Part shown: in pieces, positions 16,213 to 23,774 of the stretch
Position numbering within the stretch: position 1 is the first letter of the stretch
Layout: each line of letters starts with the position of its first letter
Notes under the pieces: generated by a model
Told to the model about the DNA's origin: nothing
Seen by the model: the letters and a program-made list of their open reading frames with translations, nothing else
The model's database searches: none
Made by a program: the position numbers and the translations under genes
From: DAXETY01 sp051155755
Lineage (GTDB): Bacteria; Desulfobacterota; Desulfobacteria; Desulfobacterales; SG8-13
Assembly: GCA_051155755.1 (NCBI GenBank)
Contig: DAXETY010000061.1
Location: forward strand, 1-24,513
Direction: 5' to 3'
DNA: 24,513 nt

Positions 16213-17418
16213 TCAGGCGGCATCCCGGGCGGCGAGGCGTTCGATGTCGGCCATGGTGGTTTCCGACAGCAAGCGGTCGAATCGAATGTGGATCGAAGAC
16301 TCGCCGAAAGGCTGCAAATGCGCGGCGACAATTTTACCTGAATTTTGAATTGTGCGGGGTTCCGAGCCGATCCGATAGGCGGTTTTCAGTACAACGCATC
16401 GTCCCAGAAGACGGGCGGCATCGGCTCTTCCCTGGAGTTTGAGCCCGAAACTGGCACCGCCGGCGGAAATATCGTAACAACCTACGCGCAGAAGGCCCTT
16501 ATCGGAGGGCTCGGCCGCCCCGGCCATCTCAACGATGGCCTTCAACTGAATCGGGTACCGCGGGTGGGCGCGCAAGTCGATACCCGCCTTCTCAATCAAG
16601 GCCCTCATATCCAGGCGCCGGCGGCAGAAACCGGCCAGTTTGGGTTCGAGCCCCGGGAACTGTTCCTGCCACCTGTCCAGGATTGACTGCGGCAGGTAGT
16701 TCAGAACGGTATCTTTGGTTGCCACCAGCGAACAGGTGCACAGGGTAAAGGAAAAAAAGGCTTCGACATTGGCGACGTCACCGGGAAACAGCTCCTTGAT
16801 AACAATATTTTCCCGTTTGTGCGCATCATGATAGTACATCTTGAGATTGCCGGATTGAACGAAGTATAAATTGGCGTCATGAGCACCATGCTCGTGGATG
16901 GGACGCCCGGCTTGCACACTGCGTGTTTCCATCGCATAATAGAGTTCACCGCATTCATCGTTTTCCAGGGACTGATAAAGTTCAGACCAGTGCCGCAGGT
17001 GGTCGGGGTCGATGGCTTTGCTTTTTTCCTGCTCGATGATTTCGTTGGCGCTGACAATCTCATTCAGTGCCATCGGCGCCACGTGATAGAGCCGATCCAA
17101 AAGAGCTTCGGCCCGCTGGAATTTTTTTTCCCGGGCGAACTGCTTGATCTGATCGAACATCAGTTGTACGGCGCCGTCCAGGTTCCCCGCTGCGATAAAC
17201 TCTTCAATCAGGTTTCCGGCCGGATGCCGGTTGGCCGTTTCCGGCGGGGCTTTGAAGGGCGATTCGCTGCATGGGTCGGGGGGAGGCGGTGCCGGGGGCG
17301 CATCGTTGACGGAGAAACGGCTGCGGCAACGCTTGCAGCGAAGGGCGGCGCCGTTGGCCGGGAGCCTGGCCGCATCGATCTTGTATTTGGCTCCGCATTG
17401 CGGACACTGAAAACGCAT
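16213..17418 (-). CDS. Zinc-ribbon / cyclic-nucleotide-binding-like / PilZ regulator
   Basis: A 401-residue protein with three recognisable parts. An MJ0042-type zinc ribbon opens it: MRFQCPQCGAKYKID with C5, C8, C28 and C31. After a Pro-rich linker and a helical region (about 68-160), residues about 160-262 resemble a cNMP/CRP-type beta-roll (IHEHGAHDANLYFVQSGNLKMYY, ELFPGDVANVEAFF). The C-terminal part is a PilZ domain with RxxxR at R283-R287 and DxSxxG at D316-S318-G321, the residues that bind cyclic di-GMP. No DNA-binding helix-turn-helix or membrane segment is evident, so it may act by protein contact. Whether the cNMP domain still binds nucleotide cannot be told; it lacks an obvious full phosphate cassette. 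Fumarase follows on the same strand. Confidence 0.85.
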   Translation of the reverse strand: MRFQCPQCGAKYKIDAARLPANGAALRCKRCRSRFSVNDAPPAPPPPDPCSESPFKAPPETANRHPAGNLIEEFIAAGNLDGAVQLMFDQIKQFAREKKFQRAEALLDRLYHVAPMALNEIVSANEIIEQEKSKAIDPDHLRHWSELYQSLENDECGELYYAMETRSVQAGRPIHEHGAHDANLYFVQSGNLKMYYHDAHKRENIVIKELFPGDVANVEAFFSFTLCTCSLVATKDTVLNYLPQSILDRWQEQFPGLEPKLAGFCRRRLDMRALIEKAGIDLRAHPRYPIQLKAIVEMAGAAEPSDKGLLRVGCYDISAGGASFGLKLQGRADAARLLGRCVVLKTAYRIGSEPRTIQNSGKIVAAHLQPFGESSIHIRFDRLLSETTMADIERLAARDAA

Positions 17419-17448
17419 CGATAAAAAACAAGACAGTGGATTTTGGAG

Positions 17449-17476
17449 ATTTTAAGCACTCAATATAAATTATCAA
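17449..17476 (-). promoter_or_regulatory. Candidate promoter for the PilZ regulator gene
   Basis: On the minus strand TTGATA (17476-17471) and TAAAAT (17454-17449), each 5 of 6 to consensus, are 16 bases apart. The start codon follows about 30 bases later. This AT-rich 105-bp gap is divergent and should also hold the coaE promoter, for which I see no convincing pair of boxes. Confidence 0.55.
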
Positions 17477-17523
17477 TATTTTTAAAAATTGTAAACAAAT
17501 TTTACCCGAAAGGAATTTGATTG

Positions 17524-18138
17524 ATGATCGTCGTGGGACTGACCGGCGGTATCGCCTCCGGCAAATCCACCGTGGCAAAAATGCTGGCCGATGCAGGCGC
17601 CGAGGTCGTCGACGCTGATGATATTGCACGCCGGGCGGTGGCCAAGGGACGGCCGGCATGGAAAAAAATCGTCTGTCGTTTCGGCGGCTTCGTACTGCGC
17701 CCGGATGGCGAAATCGACCGACCGCGGCTGGCGGCGATGGTGTTTGGTGACACCGGACGGAAATTGACCTTGAACCGCCTCGTACATCCTTGTGTGCGCA
17801 AACAAATCGCCGCAGACCTGGCAAGGCTGCGCACAAGCCGGCCGGATGCGGTCGTCGTCCTGGACATACCGCTGCTGTTCGAGGCCGGAATGCATCGTGG
17901 CCTGGCGGAAATTATCGTTGTATATGCCCCGCAATCCGAACAATACCGGCGACTGATGCAGCGGAATCGCCTGAGCCCGAAAGAAGCCATCGCCAGGATT
18001 CGTTCACAGATGCCGATCGAAGAAAAACGACGCCGTGCCACGGTGGTCATCGACAACAGCGGCAGCCGCGGGCACACCCGGCGCCAGGCACTGGCGCTGT
18101 ACCGCAAACTGAAAGCACGGAGTGCTGCAGTGCCTTGA
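17524..18138 (+). CDS. coaE: Dephospho-CoA kinase
   Basis: Catalyses the last step of coenzyme A synthesis, phosphorylation of the 3'-OH of dephospho-CoA by ATP. The Walker A loop GLTGGIASGKSTVAKML sits at the N-terminus, followed by the substrate-binding VVDADDIARRAV block. VVLDIPLLFEAGMH and YAPQSEQYRRLMQRNRLS mark the middle and lid region. The length of 204 residues is normal. A TTG directly precedes the ATG, but the ATG at 17524 with AAAGGA about ten bases upstream is the likelier start. It is divergent from the PilZ regulator. A 230-bp gap separates it from the slyD-like gene; it contains a 7-bp stem CCGGTTG/CAACCGG (18218-18241) and no recognisable gene. Confidence 0.96.
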   Translation: MIVVGLTGGIASGKSTVAKMLADAGAEVVDADDIARRAVAKGRPAWKKIVCRFGGFVLRPDGEIDRPRLAAMVFGDTGRKLTLNRLVHPCVRKQIAADLARLRTSRPDAVVVLDIPLLFEAGMHRGLAEIIVVYAPQSEQYRRLMQRNRLSPKEAIARIRSQMPIEEKRRRATVVIDNSGSRGHTRRQALALYRKLKARSAAVP

Positions 18139-18368
18139 GTTCGTTGATCCAGTGTCCGACCAGAAATGGCCCCTCTTTCCGGAGATGGGCAGGAATCTGA
18201 TGGAGACCCGTTGGGGGCCGGTTGCCAAGCCGCCCAACCGGTTCTATGTTGACCACGTTAAACGTTCATCGAATCGGCGTGTTTCACATTTTCAAAATTC
18301 ATTGGACTGCTGGCATCGCTGATGTTTGGACACAACGTCTCCACGATCGTCGAAGGGAGAGTATATCC

Positions 18369-18800
18369 ATGGAACCCGAAACGGATCAGCAGATTGTTGA
18401 CAATCTTTGCAAAGTCACCCTGCAGGTAGAGGCCGGCACGGAGTCCGACCGCATGAATTTGACCCCCGAGCCGGTGCAGTACGAATTTGTATTCGGGGTC
18501 GGTGCTACGGGATTGACGCCGTTTGAATTCCAACTGGCATCCAAAGCGCCCGGAGATGTGGTCCGGCTGCAGGTTCCTTCGCACCGGTGGGGTGATTATT
18601 TCCGCCACCTGTCGCTGCCGGGATTGCTGCCGTCAACTTCCGCAACCGAGGTGTTCTTGAAAGCAACGGTGACATCCGTGCGGGCGGCCGCCGGCCGTGA
18701 AGTGGTGAAAGCCCTGGCGGAGATGGCTGAATGCGGCGGCTGCGACTGCGGCTGCGGCGGGCACGGCGGCGGAATTCAGGGGGGACCGCACGAGTCATGA
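18369..18800 (+). CDS. Small FKBP/SlyD-like protein with Cys-Gly-His tail
   Basis: A 143-residue protein. The middle segment VQYEFVFGVGATGLTPFEFQLASKAPGDVVRLQVP matches the FKBP pattern (strand, GVG turn, then a leucine-rich helix and GD turn). VFLKATVTSVRAA near 95-107 matches the closing strand. The chain ends with ECGGCDCGCGGHGGG, similar in composition to the metal-binding tail of SlyD. The insert-in-flap chaperone domain of SlyD is not obvious, and several proline-isomerase active-site aromatics cannot be identified, so isomerase activity is doubtful. The ATG at 18369 has GGGAGAG in front; the longer upstream reading frame looks non-coding. Its stop codon overlaps the aceK start as ATGA, so the two are almost certainly co-translated. 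A chaperone or metal-handling partner is an inference. Confidence 0.7.
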   Translation: MEPETDQQIVDNLCKVTLQVEAGTESDRMNLTPEPVQYEFVFGVGATGLTPFEFQLASKAPGDVVRLQVPSHRWGDYFRHLSLPGLLPSTSATEVFLKATVTSVRAAAGREVVKALAEMAECGGCDCGCGGHGGGIQGGPHES

Positions 18801-20545
18801 ACAGCGCCCCAGCCATCGCCGACGCGGTCTTGCCGCAGCGGCTGGCCGCGCTGATCATCGATCATTTTTCCCGCTATCAACTGGAATTCAAAGAACTCAC
18901 CGCCCTGGCCGCCCAAAACTTCCAATCCCGCGACTGGCACCGAGCCCGGCGCCATGCGGCCGCAAGATTGCGATTGTACAAACAAACCGTGCGGCGCTGT
19001 GAAAATTGTCTGCGCCGTGAGACCGGGCCCGAACGGAACGGGCAGAAAAAACGCTGGCGCTCGGTAAAGCGTTGTTACGCCCGGCAGATCATCGCCCGCG
19101 ATGACTGGGAATTGGCCGAAACCTTTTTCAACTCGGTGACCCGACGCCTGTTCGGGACGGTGGGCACCAATCCGGACATTGAATTCATCTCTTCTCATTT
19201 TTCCCGGCCGCCGTCACCGGCCAGCGCACCGGTGTATCGCACGTACCGACCCGAAGGGGACCTGCCCGGGGCGATTCGAACCATTCTGGCAGACTGTCGA
19301 CTCCAGATCGAATTTACCGATCTGCCGGGCGACGCCCAGGCGGTGGCCGAACACATTCGGCGCCTGCCGGCCGTCGGTTCAGATCGGCGCATTCGCCGCA
19401 TCGATGTCGTTAAAAATCTATTGTACCGCGGAAAAGGCGCCTATTGCCTCGGCCGGCTTTACACGGATCAAGAGATGATTCCCTTCGTCATGGCGCTGCT
19501 GCATCCGGCCGAAGGCATTCGAGTCGATGCCGTGCTGCTGGATGAAGACAGCGTCAGCATTCTGTTTTCGTTCACCCGGGCCTATTTCCAGGTTCGATGT
19601 GATCGACCGTTCGATCTGGTAAGCTTCGTCAAGAGCATGATTCCCCGCAAGCGCGTCGCCGAAATCTATACGTCCATCGGCTATCACAAGCACGGCAAAA
19701 CCGAACTCTACCGGGACATGCTGCAATACACCCGGCAGTGCGGTCCGGAACGCTTCGAGAAATCCCGGGGAAAACCGGGGCTGGTGATGATCGTCTTTAA
19801 CATGCCCGGCGATGACCTGGTGTTTAAATTGATTCGCGACCGCTTCCACAATCCCAAACAGACCACCCGCCGGGAAGTTTTGAAGAAATACGAGCTGGTA
19901 TTCGAACACGATCGTGCCGGCCGCCTGGTGGAAGCCCACAGTTTCGAACTTCTCGATTTCCAGAGCTGCTGGTTTTCCGAATCGTTGCTGGCGGAACTGA
20001 GGGAGGAAGCCTCCGGCAGCGTTCATGCTTTCGAGGATCGATTGATATTCGATCAGGCATTCGTCGAAAGGCGGGTGACGCCGCTGGACGTATTTCTGCA
20101 GGCGGCCGATCGCGGGCAAGCCGAAGCGGCGGTCATCGATTTCGGCAACGCCATCAAGGACCTGGCCGTCAGTGATATTTTCCCGGGGGACATGCTGCTT
20201 AAAAATTTCGGCGTCACCCGCCACGGGCGGGTGGTGTTTTATGATTACGATGAGCTCTGTTCCCTGACCGAATGCAATTTTCGCAAAATGCCGCCGCCCC
20301 CGGGGGATGCGTTCGAGCTCAACGACGAAACCTGGTTTCACGTGGATGAAAACGATGTGTTTCCGGAAGAATTTCCGCGTTTCCTGGGACTGCCCCCGAC
20401 GATGATGACCGTGTTCCGACAGCACCACGGCGACCTGTTCGATATCGGTTTCTGGCAGAAGGCGCAGCAGGATATCCGGTCCGGGCGCCTCACCGACATT
20501 CTGCCATATCGACCGGATCAGCGCCTGGTATCCCGCAAAAGATAA
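18797..20545 (+). CDS. aceK: Isocitrate dehydrogenase kinase/phosphatase
   Basis: AceK phosphorylates and dephosphorylates isocitrate dehydrogenase, which decides whether isocitrate goes through the TCA cycle or the glyoxylate bypass. At 582 residues it matches E. coli AceK (578). The ATP-binding strand region VVKNLLYRGKGAYCLGRL and the catalytic segment FPGDMLLKNFGVTRHGRVVFYDYDE are clear. Catalytic residues correspond to D465, N470 and D483, at the same spacing as the E. coli D457/N462/D475 set. The first ~120 residues are basic and helical as in the regulatory domain. The ATG at 18797 gives the family-length protein; an in-frame upstream extension (from 18731) is the Arg-rich shadow of the preceding gene. 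In E. coli aceK is last in aceBAK; here it comes first. Confidence 0.95.
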   Translation: MNSAPAIADAVLPQRLAALIIDHFSRYQLEFKELTALAAQNFQSRDWHRARRHAAARLRLYKQTVRRCENCLRRETGPERNGQKKRWRSVKRCYARQIIARDDWELAETFFNSVTRRLFGTVGTNPDIEFISSHFSRPPSPASAPVYRTYRPEGDLPGAIRTILADCRLQIEFTDLPGDAQAVAEHIRRLPAVGSDRRIRRIDVVKNLLYRGKGAYCLGRLYTDQEMIPFVMALLHPAEGIRVDAVLLDEDSVSILFSFTRAYFQVRCDRPFDLVSFVKSMIPRKRVAEIYTSIGYHKHGKTELYRDMLQYTRQCGPERFEKSRGKPGLVMIVFNMPGDDLVFKLIRDRFHNPKQTTRREVLKKYELVFEHDRAGRLVEAHSFELLDFQSCWFSESLLAELREEASGSVHAFEDRLIFDQAFVERRVTPLDVFLQAADRGQAEAAVIDFGNAIKDLAVSDIFPGDMLLKNFGVTRHGRVVFYDYDELCSLTECNFRKMPPPPGDAFELNDETWFHVDENDVFPEEFPRFLGLPPTMMTVFRQHHGDLFDIGFWQKAQQDIRSGRLTDILPYRPDQRLVSRKR

Positions 20546-20558
20546 AACCTTTAAGATG

Positions 20559-20590
20559 AGCGTTTGAAATTCAGGTAAAACCGAAACGCC
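20559..20590. repeat. 14-bp intergenic motif, diverged copy C
   Basis: AGCGTTTGAAATTC differs from the exact motif (AGCGTTTCAAATTT) at two positions. It continues with AATTCAGGTAAAACCG. GCGTTT pairs with AAACGC 18 bases later. It is placed 13 bases after the aceK stop. The 13-mer AATTCAGGTAAAA also occurs at 10552-10564 between genes. Confidence 0.4.
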
Positions 20591-20677
20591 ATTCCCTCTT
20601 CGTGGGCGGGCGCCATTTACCGCCGCCGCTGCAGCATGCCAGCCGCCCGACGTCGTTTCGACCGCCGGGCCTCCGTC

Positions 20678-20706
20678 TTTACAGATACCGGTGGAGGGTC
20701 TATTTT
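20678..20706 (+). promoter_or_regulatory. Candidate promoter for aceB-aceA
   Basis: TTTACA (20678-20683) and TATTTT (20701-20706) are exactly 17 bases apart, with the aceB start codon about 49 bases further on. The 209-bp gap after aceK leaves room for separate control of aceBA. No operator can be assigned. Confidence 0.5.
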
Positions 20707-20754
20707 AACGGCACTGTCGATCACTTTCCCGGAACCCAAGCCAATGGAGGGCCA

Positions 20755-22353
20755 ATGAATCCGACATTGAATTCAGACGGCATCGCGGTCTATGGACCCG
20801 TGAGCAAAGCGCACGCGCGCGTATTGACTCCCGAGGCGCTGTCGTTTGTGGGCGCCCTTTCCCGTGAGTTTGAAACCCGACGCCAGGAATTGCTGGCGCG
20901 CCGCAATATGGTCCAATCGGAGATCGACGCCGGGAGGTTGCCCGATTTTCTCGAAGAAACCCGCGAAATCCGAGCCGGTTCCTGGAAAATCGACCCGGTT
21001 CCCGATGATTTGCAAGACCGTCGGGTGGAAATTACCGGCCCGGTGGATCGCAAAATGATCATCAACGCGCTGAACTCCGGGGCCTCTACCTATATGGCGG
21101 ATTTCGAGGATGCGCATGCCCCCACTTGGGGCGGGACCCTGGATGGTCAATACAACCTGCAGGATGCGGTAGCGGGAACCATCGATTTTGTCAGCCCGGA
21201 AGGCAAACAATATCGACTGACAGACAACCCGGCCACCCTGATCGTTCGGCCGCGCGGCTGGCACCTGCCGGAAAACCATATGCACATCGACGGTCGGCCC
21301 GTTTCGGCAAGCATATTCGATTTCGGCCTGTTCTTTTTTCACAATGCACGCAAACTCATCGACCGGGGCAGTGGTCCTTATTTTTACCTTCCGAAACTCG
21401 AAAGCCACCTCGAGGCCCGGCTCTGGAACGACGTTTTCGAGCGCGCCCAACAGATGCTCGATATCCCCAGCGGTACCGTCAAAGCCACCGTGTTGATCGA
21501 AACCATCCTGGCGGCCTTTGAAATGGACGAAATCCTCTACGAACTGCGCCACCACGCCGCCGGCCTGAACTGCGGCCGCTGGGATTACATTTTCAGTTTC
21601 ATCAAGCGCTTCCGCAACCGACCCGAATATTTGTTCCCCGATCGGGCACAGATTACCATGACGCGGCATTGCATGCACTCTTACTCGCTGCTGGCGATTC
21701 AGACCTGTCACCGCCGCGGGGCCCATGCCATCGGAGGTATGGCCGCCCAGATACCGATCAAAGAAGATCCGGAGCGCAACGAGGCCGCCCTGCAAAAAGT
21801 CCGCGATGACAAAATCCGGGAAGCCGGCGACGGCCACGACGGCACCTGGGTTGCCCATCCCGGTCTGGTCCCCGTGGCCCGGGAGGAATTCGACCGCCGC
21901 ATGCCGCAGAAAAATCAGGTCGACAAATTGCGCGAAGATGTTCGGGTCACGGCCGATGATCTGCTCCGGCTTCCTTCCGGCTCCATCACCGAAGAAGGCC
22001 TGCGCACCAACGTCAGCGTAGGGATTCAGTACATGGCCAACTGGCTCAACGGCCTGGGTTGTGTGCCGCTGTACGGCCTCATGGAAGATGCGGCCACGGC
22101 CGAGATCTCCCGGACTCAGGTTTGGCATTGGCTGCATCACGAACACGGCATTTTGAGCGACGGCCGCAAGGTGACCCCGGAACTGTTCGCCGGGGTGCTG
22201 CAGGAAGAAATGGGAAAAATACGCGAGACCGTCGGTGCGGAAACTTACGCGCGAATCCCCTACGAGCGCGCCGGTCGCCTGTTCGACGAAATTATTCGCA
22301 ACCGGACATTGGAAGAATTTCTGACCCTGAGAGCCTACGAGCACCTGGAATGA
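20755..22353 (+). CDS. aceB: Malate synthase A
   Basis: Condenses glyoxylate with acetyl-CoA to malate, the second glyoxylate-bypass step. At 532 residues it is the size of E. coli AceB (533) and not the ~720-residue GlcB form. Visible are MADFEDAHAPTWGG (114-127), IVRPRGWHLPENHM (163-176) with the expected catalytic arginine near R167, the magnesium glutamate region VLIETILAAFEMDEI with E249, and AAGLNCGRWDYIFS (268-281) with the conserved acidic D277. GLMEDAATAEISRTQVW further on carries the probable catalytic aspartate. The frame is open upstream to 20602, but GGAGG just before the ATG at 20755 and the family length fix the start. aceA follows after 43 bases. Confidence 0.96.
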   Translation: MNPTLNSDGIAVYGPVSKAHARVLTPEALSFVGALSREFETRRQELLARRNMVQSEIDAGRLPDFLEETREIRAGSWKIDPVPDDLQDRRVEITGPVDRKMIINALNSGASTYMADFEDAHAPTWGGTLDGQYNLQDAVAGTIDFVSPEGKQYRLTDNPATLIVRPRGWHLPENHMHIDGRPVSASIFDFGLFFFHNARKLIDRGSGPYFYLPKLESHLEARLWNDVFERAQQMLDIPSGTVKATVLIETILAAFEMDEILYELRHHAAGLNCGRWDYIFSFIKRFRNRPEYLFPDRAQITMTRHCMHSYSLLAIQTCHRRGAHAIGGMAAQIPIKEDPERNEAALQKVRDDKIREAGDGHDGTWVAHPGLVPVAREEFDRRMPQKNQVDKLREDVRVTADDLLRLPSGSITEEGLRTNVSVGIQYMANWLNGLGCVPLYGLMEDAATAEISRTQVWHWLHHEHGILSDGRKVTPELFAGVLQEEMGKIRETVGAETYARIPYERAGRLFDEIIRNRTLEEFLTLRAYEHLE

Positions 22354-22396
22354 TACCGCCAGGCAACCCGGCGTCACATCGCAAAAGGAGTCTCCC

Positions 22397-23737
22397 ATGA
22401 AGACCATCGAAGAAAGAGCGGCCGAAATCTGCAGACGACTTTCGTGTCATGAGGTCGAAACCGTCGAGATCGAAGATTTGCAGGAGCGTTGGGAAAAAGA
22501 CCCTCGCTGGAAAGGCATTACACGCCCCTACACGGTCGAAGACGTGCTGAAACTTCGCGGAACACTGGACATCGAATACACCTTCGCCAGGGTCGGCGCC
22601 GAGCGGCTCTGGTATCTCCTGCACAACGAAGACTACGTGGCCGCCCTTGGCGCGCTGACCGGCAACCAGGCCGTACAGCAGGTCGAAGCCGGGCTGCAGG
22701 CCATTTATCTGAGCGGCTGGCAGGTGGCTGCCGACGCCAACCTGGCCGGCGAAATGTATCCGGACCAGAGTTTGTATCCTTCCAACAGTGTCCCGTCGGT
22801 GGTGCGACGCATTAACAACGCCCTGCGCCGGGCCGACCAGATCCAGGTCCTCGACGGCCGCAAACAGGGTCCGTTCTGGTTCGCCCCGATCGTCGCCGAC
22901 GCCGAGGCCGGTTTCGGCGGTCCTTTGAATGCTTTCGAATTGATGAAAATGATGATCGATGCAGGTGCGGCCGGCGTGCATTTTGAAGACCAGCTGGCAT
23001 CCGCCAAAAAATGCGGTCACATGGGCGGAAAGGTTCTGGTTCCCTCCGGTGAATTCATCGCCAAACTGGTTGCCGCGCGGCTGGCGGCCGACATCTGCAA
23101 CGTGCCCACCTTGCTGATCGCCCGCACCGATGCGGATGCCGCCCGATTGATCACCAGCGATCACGACGAAAACGACCGCCCCTTTATACTGGACCAACCG
23201 CGTTCCTCCGAGGGGTTTTTCTACATCCGCAACGGGGTGGAAACCGCCATTTCCAGAGGCCGGGCCTATGCACCCTATGCCGACATGATCTGGTGCGAGA
23301 CATCCACGCCGGACCTCGAGCATGCCCGCAAGTTCGCCGAAGGCATCCACGCCGAGTTCCCCGGCAAACTGCTGGCCTACAACTGTTCACCGTCATTCAA
23401 CTGGAAAGCCAACCTGGACGACGCCACCATCGCCCGGTTTCAACGCGAGCTGGGCGCCATGGGATACAAGTTCCAGTTCGTGACCCTGGCCGGTTTTCAC
23501 GCGCTGAACCTGGGCATGTTCGATCTGGCCCTGGGGTATCGCAAGGAAGGCATGCTGGCCTATTCGCGTTTTCAGGAAGAAGAGTTCAAACACGGCAAGG
23601 ACGACGGCTACATGGCCACCACCCACCAGAAGTTCGTCGGCACGGGGTATTTCGACCGTGTGATCAATGCCGTCACCGGCGGGCTGAGTTCGATCGGCGC
23701 GTTGGCGGGGTCCACGGAAGAATCACAGTTCAAATAA
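22397..23737 (+). CDS. aceA: Isocitrate lyase
   Basis: Cleaves isocitrate to succinate and glyoxylate, the first glyoxylate-bypass step. The signature KKCGHMGGK is at about 204-212 with the catalytic cysteine C206. WFAPIVADAEAGFGG (161-175) holds the magnesium-binding aspartate region, and LLAYNCSPSFNWK and YKFQFVTLAGFHALN follow near the C-terminus. At 446 residues it is close to E. coli AceA (434); it is not the long mycobacterial AceA2 or a methylisocitrate lyase (~295). AAAGGAG lies nine bases before the ATG. It is co-transcribed with aceB and converges on the malic enzyme-type gene 37 bases downstream. Confidence 0.97.
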   Translation: MKTIEERAAEICRRLSCHEVETVEIEDLQERWEKDPRWKGITRPYTVEDVLKLRGTLDIEYTFARVGAERLWYLLHNEDYVAALGALTGNQAVQQVEAGLQAIYLSGWQVAADANLAGEMYPDQSLYPSNSVPSVVRRINNALRRADQIQVLDGRKQGPFWFAPIVADAEAGFGGPLNAFELMKMMIDAGAAGVHFEDQLASAKKCGHMGGKVLVPSGEFIAKLVAARLAADICNVPTLLIARTDADAARLITSDHDENDRPFILDQPRSSEGFFYIRNGVETAISRGRAYAPYADMIWCETSTPDLEHARKFAEGIHAEFPGKLLAYNCSPSFNWKANLDDATIARFQRELGAMGYKFQFVTLAGFHALNLGMFDLALGYRKEGMLAYSRFQEEEFKHGKDDGYMATTHQKFVGTGYFDRVINAVTGGLSSIGALAGSTEESQFK

Positions 23738-23740
23738 CTG

Positions 23741-23754
23741 AGCGTTTCAAATTT
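23741..23754. repeat. 14-bp intergenic motif, copy D
   Basis: AGCGTTTCAAATTT, an exact reverse complement of AAATTTGAAACGCT. It starts three bases after the aceA stop and fills part of the 37-bp gap to the convergent gene. CGTTT can pair with AAACG at 23766-23770, so it may help to end transcription. Confidence 0.55.
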
Positions 23755-23774
23755 AAAGCTGCGGCAAACGGTTC

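Noticed and set aside
16332..16344. Another copy of AATTCAGGTAAAA (reverse complement) inside the PilZ regulator gene
   Set aside because: It encodes part of the conserved PilZ strand (NSGKIV), so codon choice explains it; not counted as a repeat copy.
18218..18241. Terminator after coaE
   Set aside because: A 7-bp stem with a 10-base loop and no T-run; too weak to call as a feature.
18222..18368. Upstream extension of the SlyD-like frame by 49 residues
   Set aside because: No similarity to FKBP, no ribosome binding site at its start, while GGGAGAG precedes the ATG at 18369.
20602..20754. Upstream extension of the malate synthase frame
   Set aside because: Adds 51 Arg/Pro-rich residues absent from the family; GGAGG precedes the ATG at 20755.
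20773..22407. A 544-codon minus-strand frame opposite malate synthase
   Set aside because: Shadow of aceB with no motif and no ribosome binding site.
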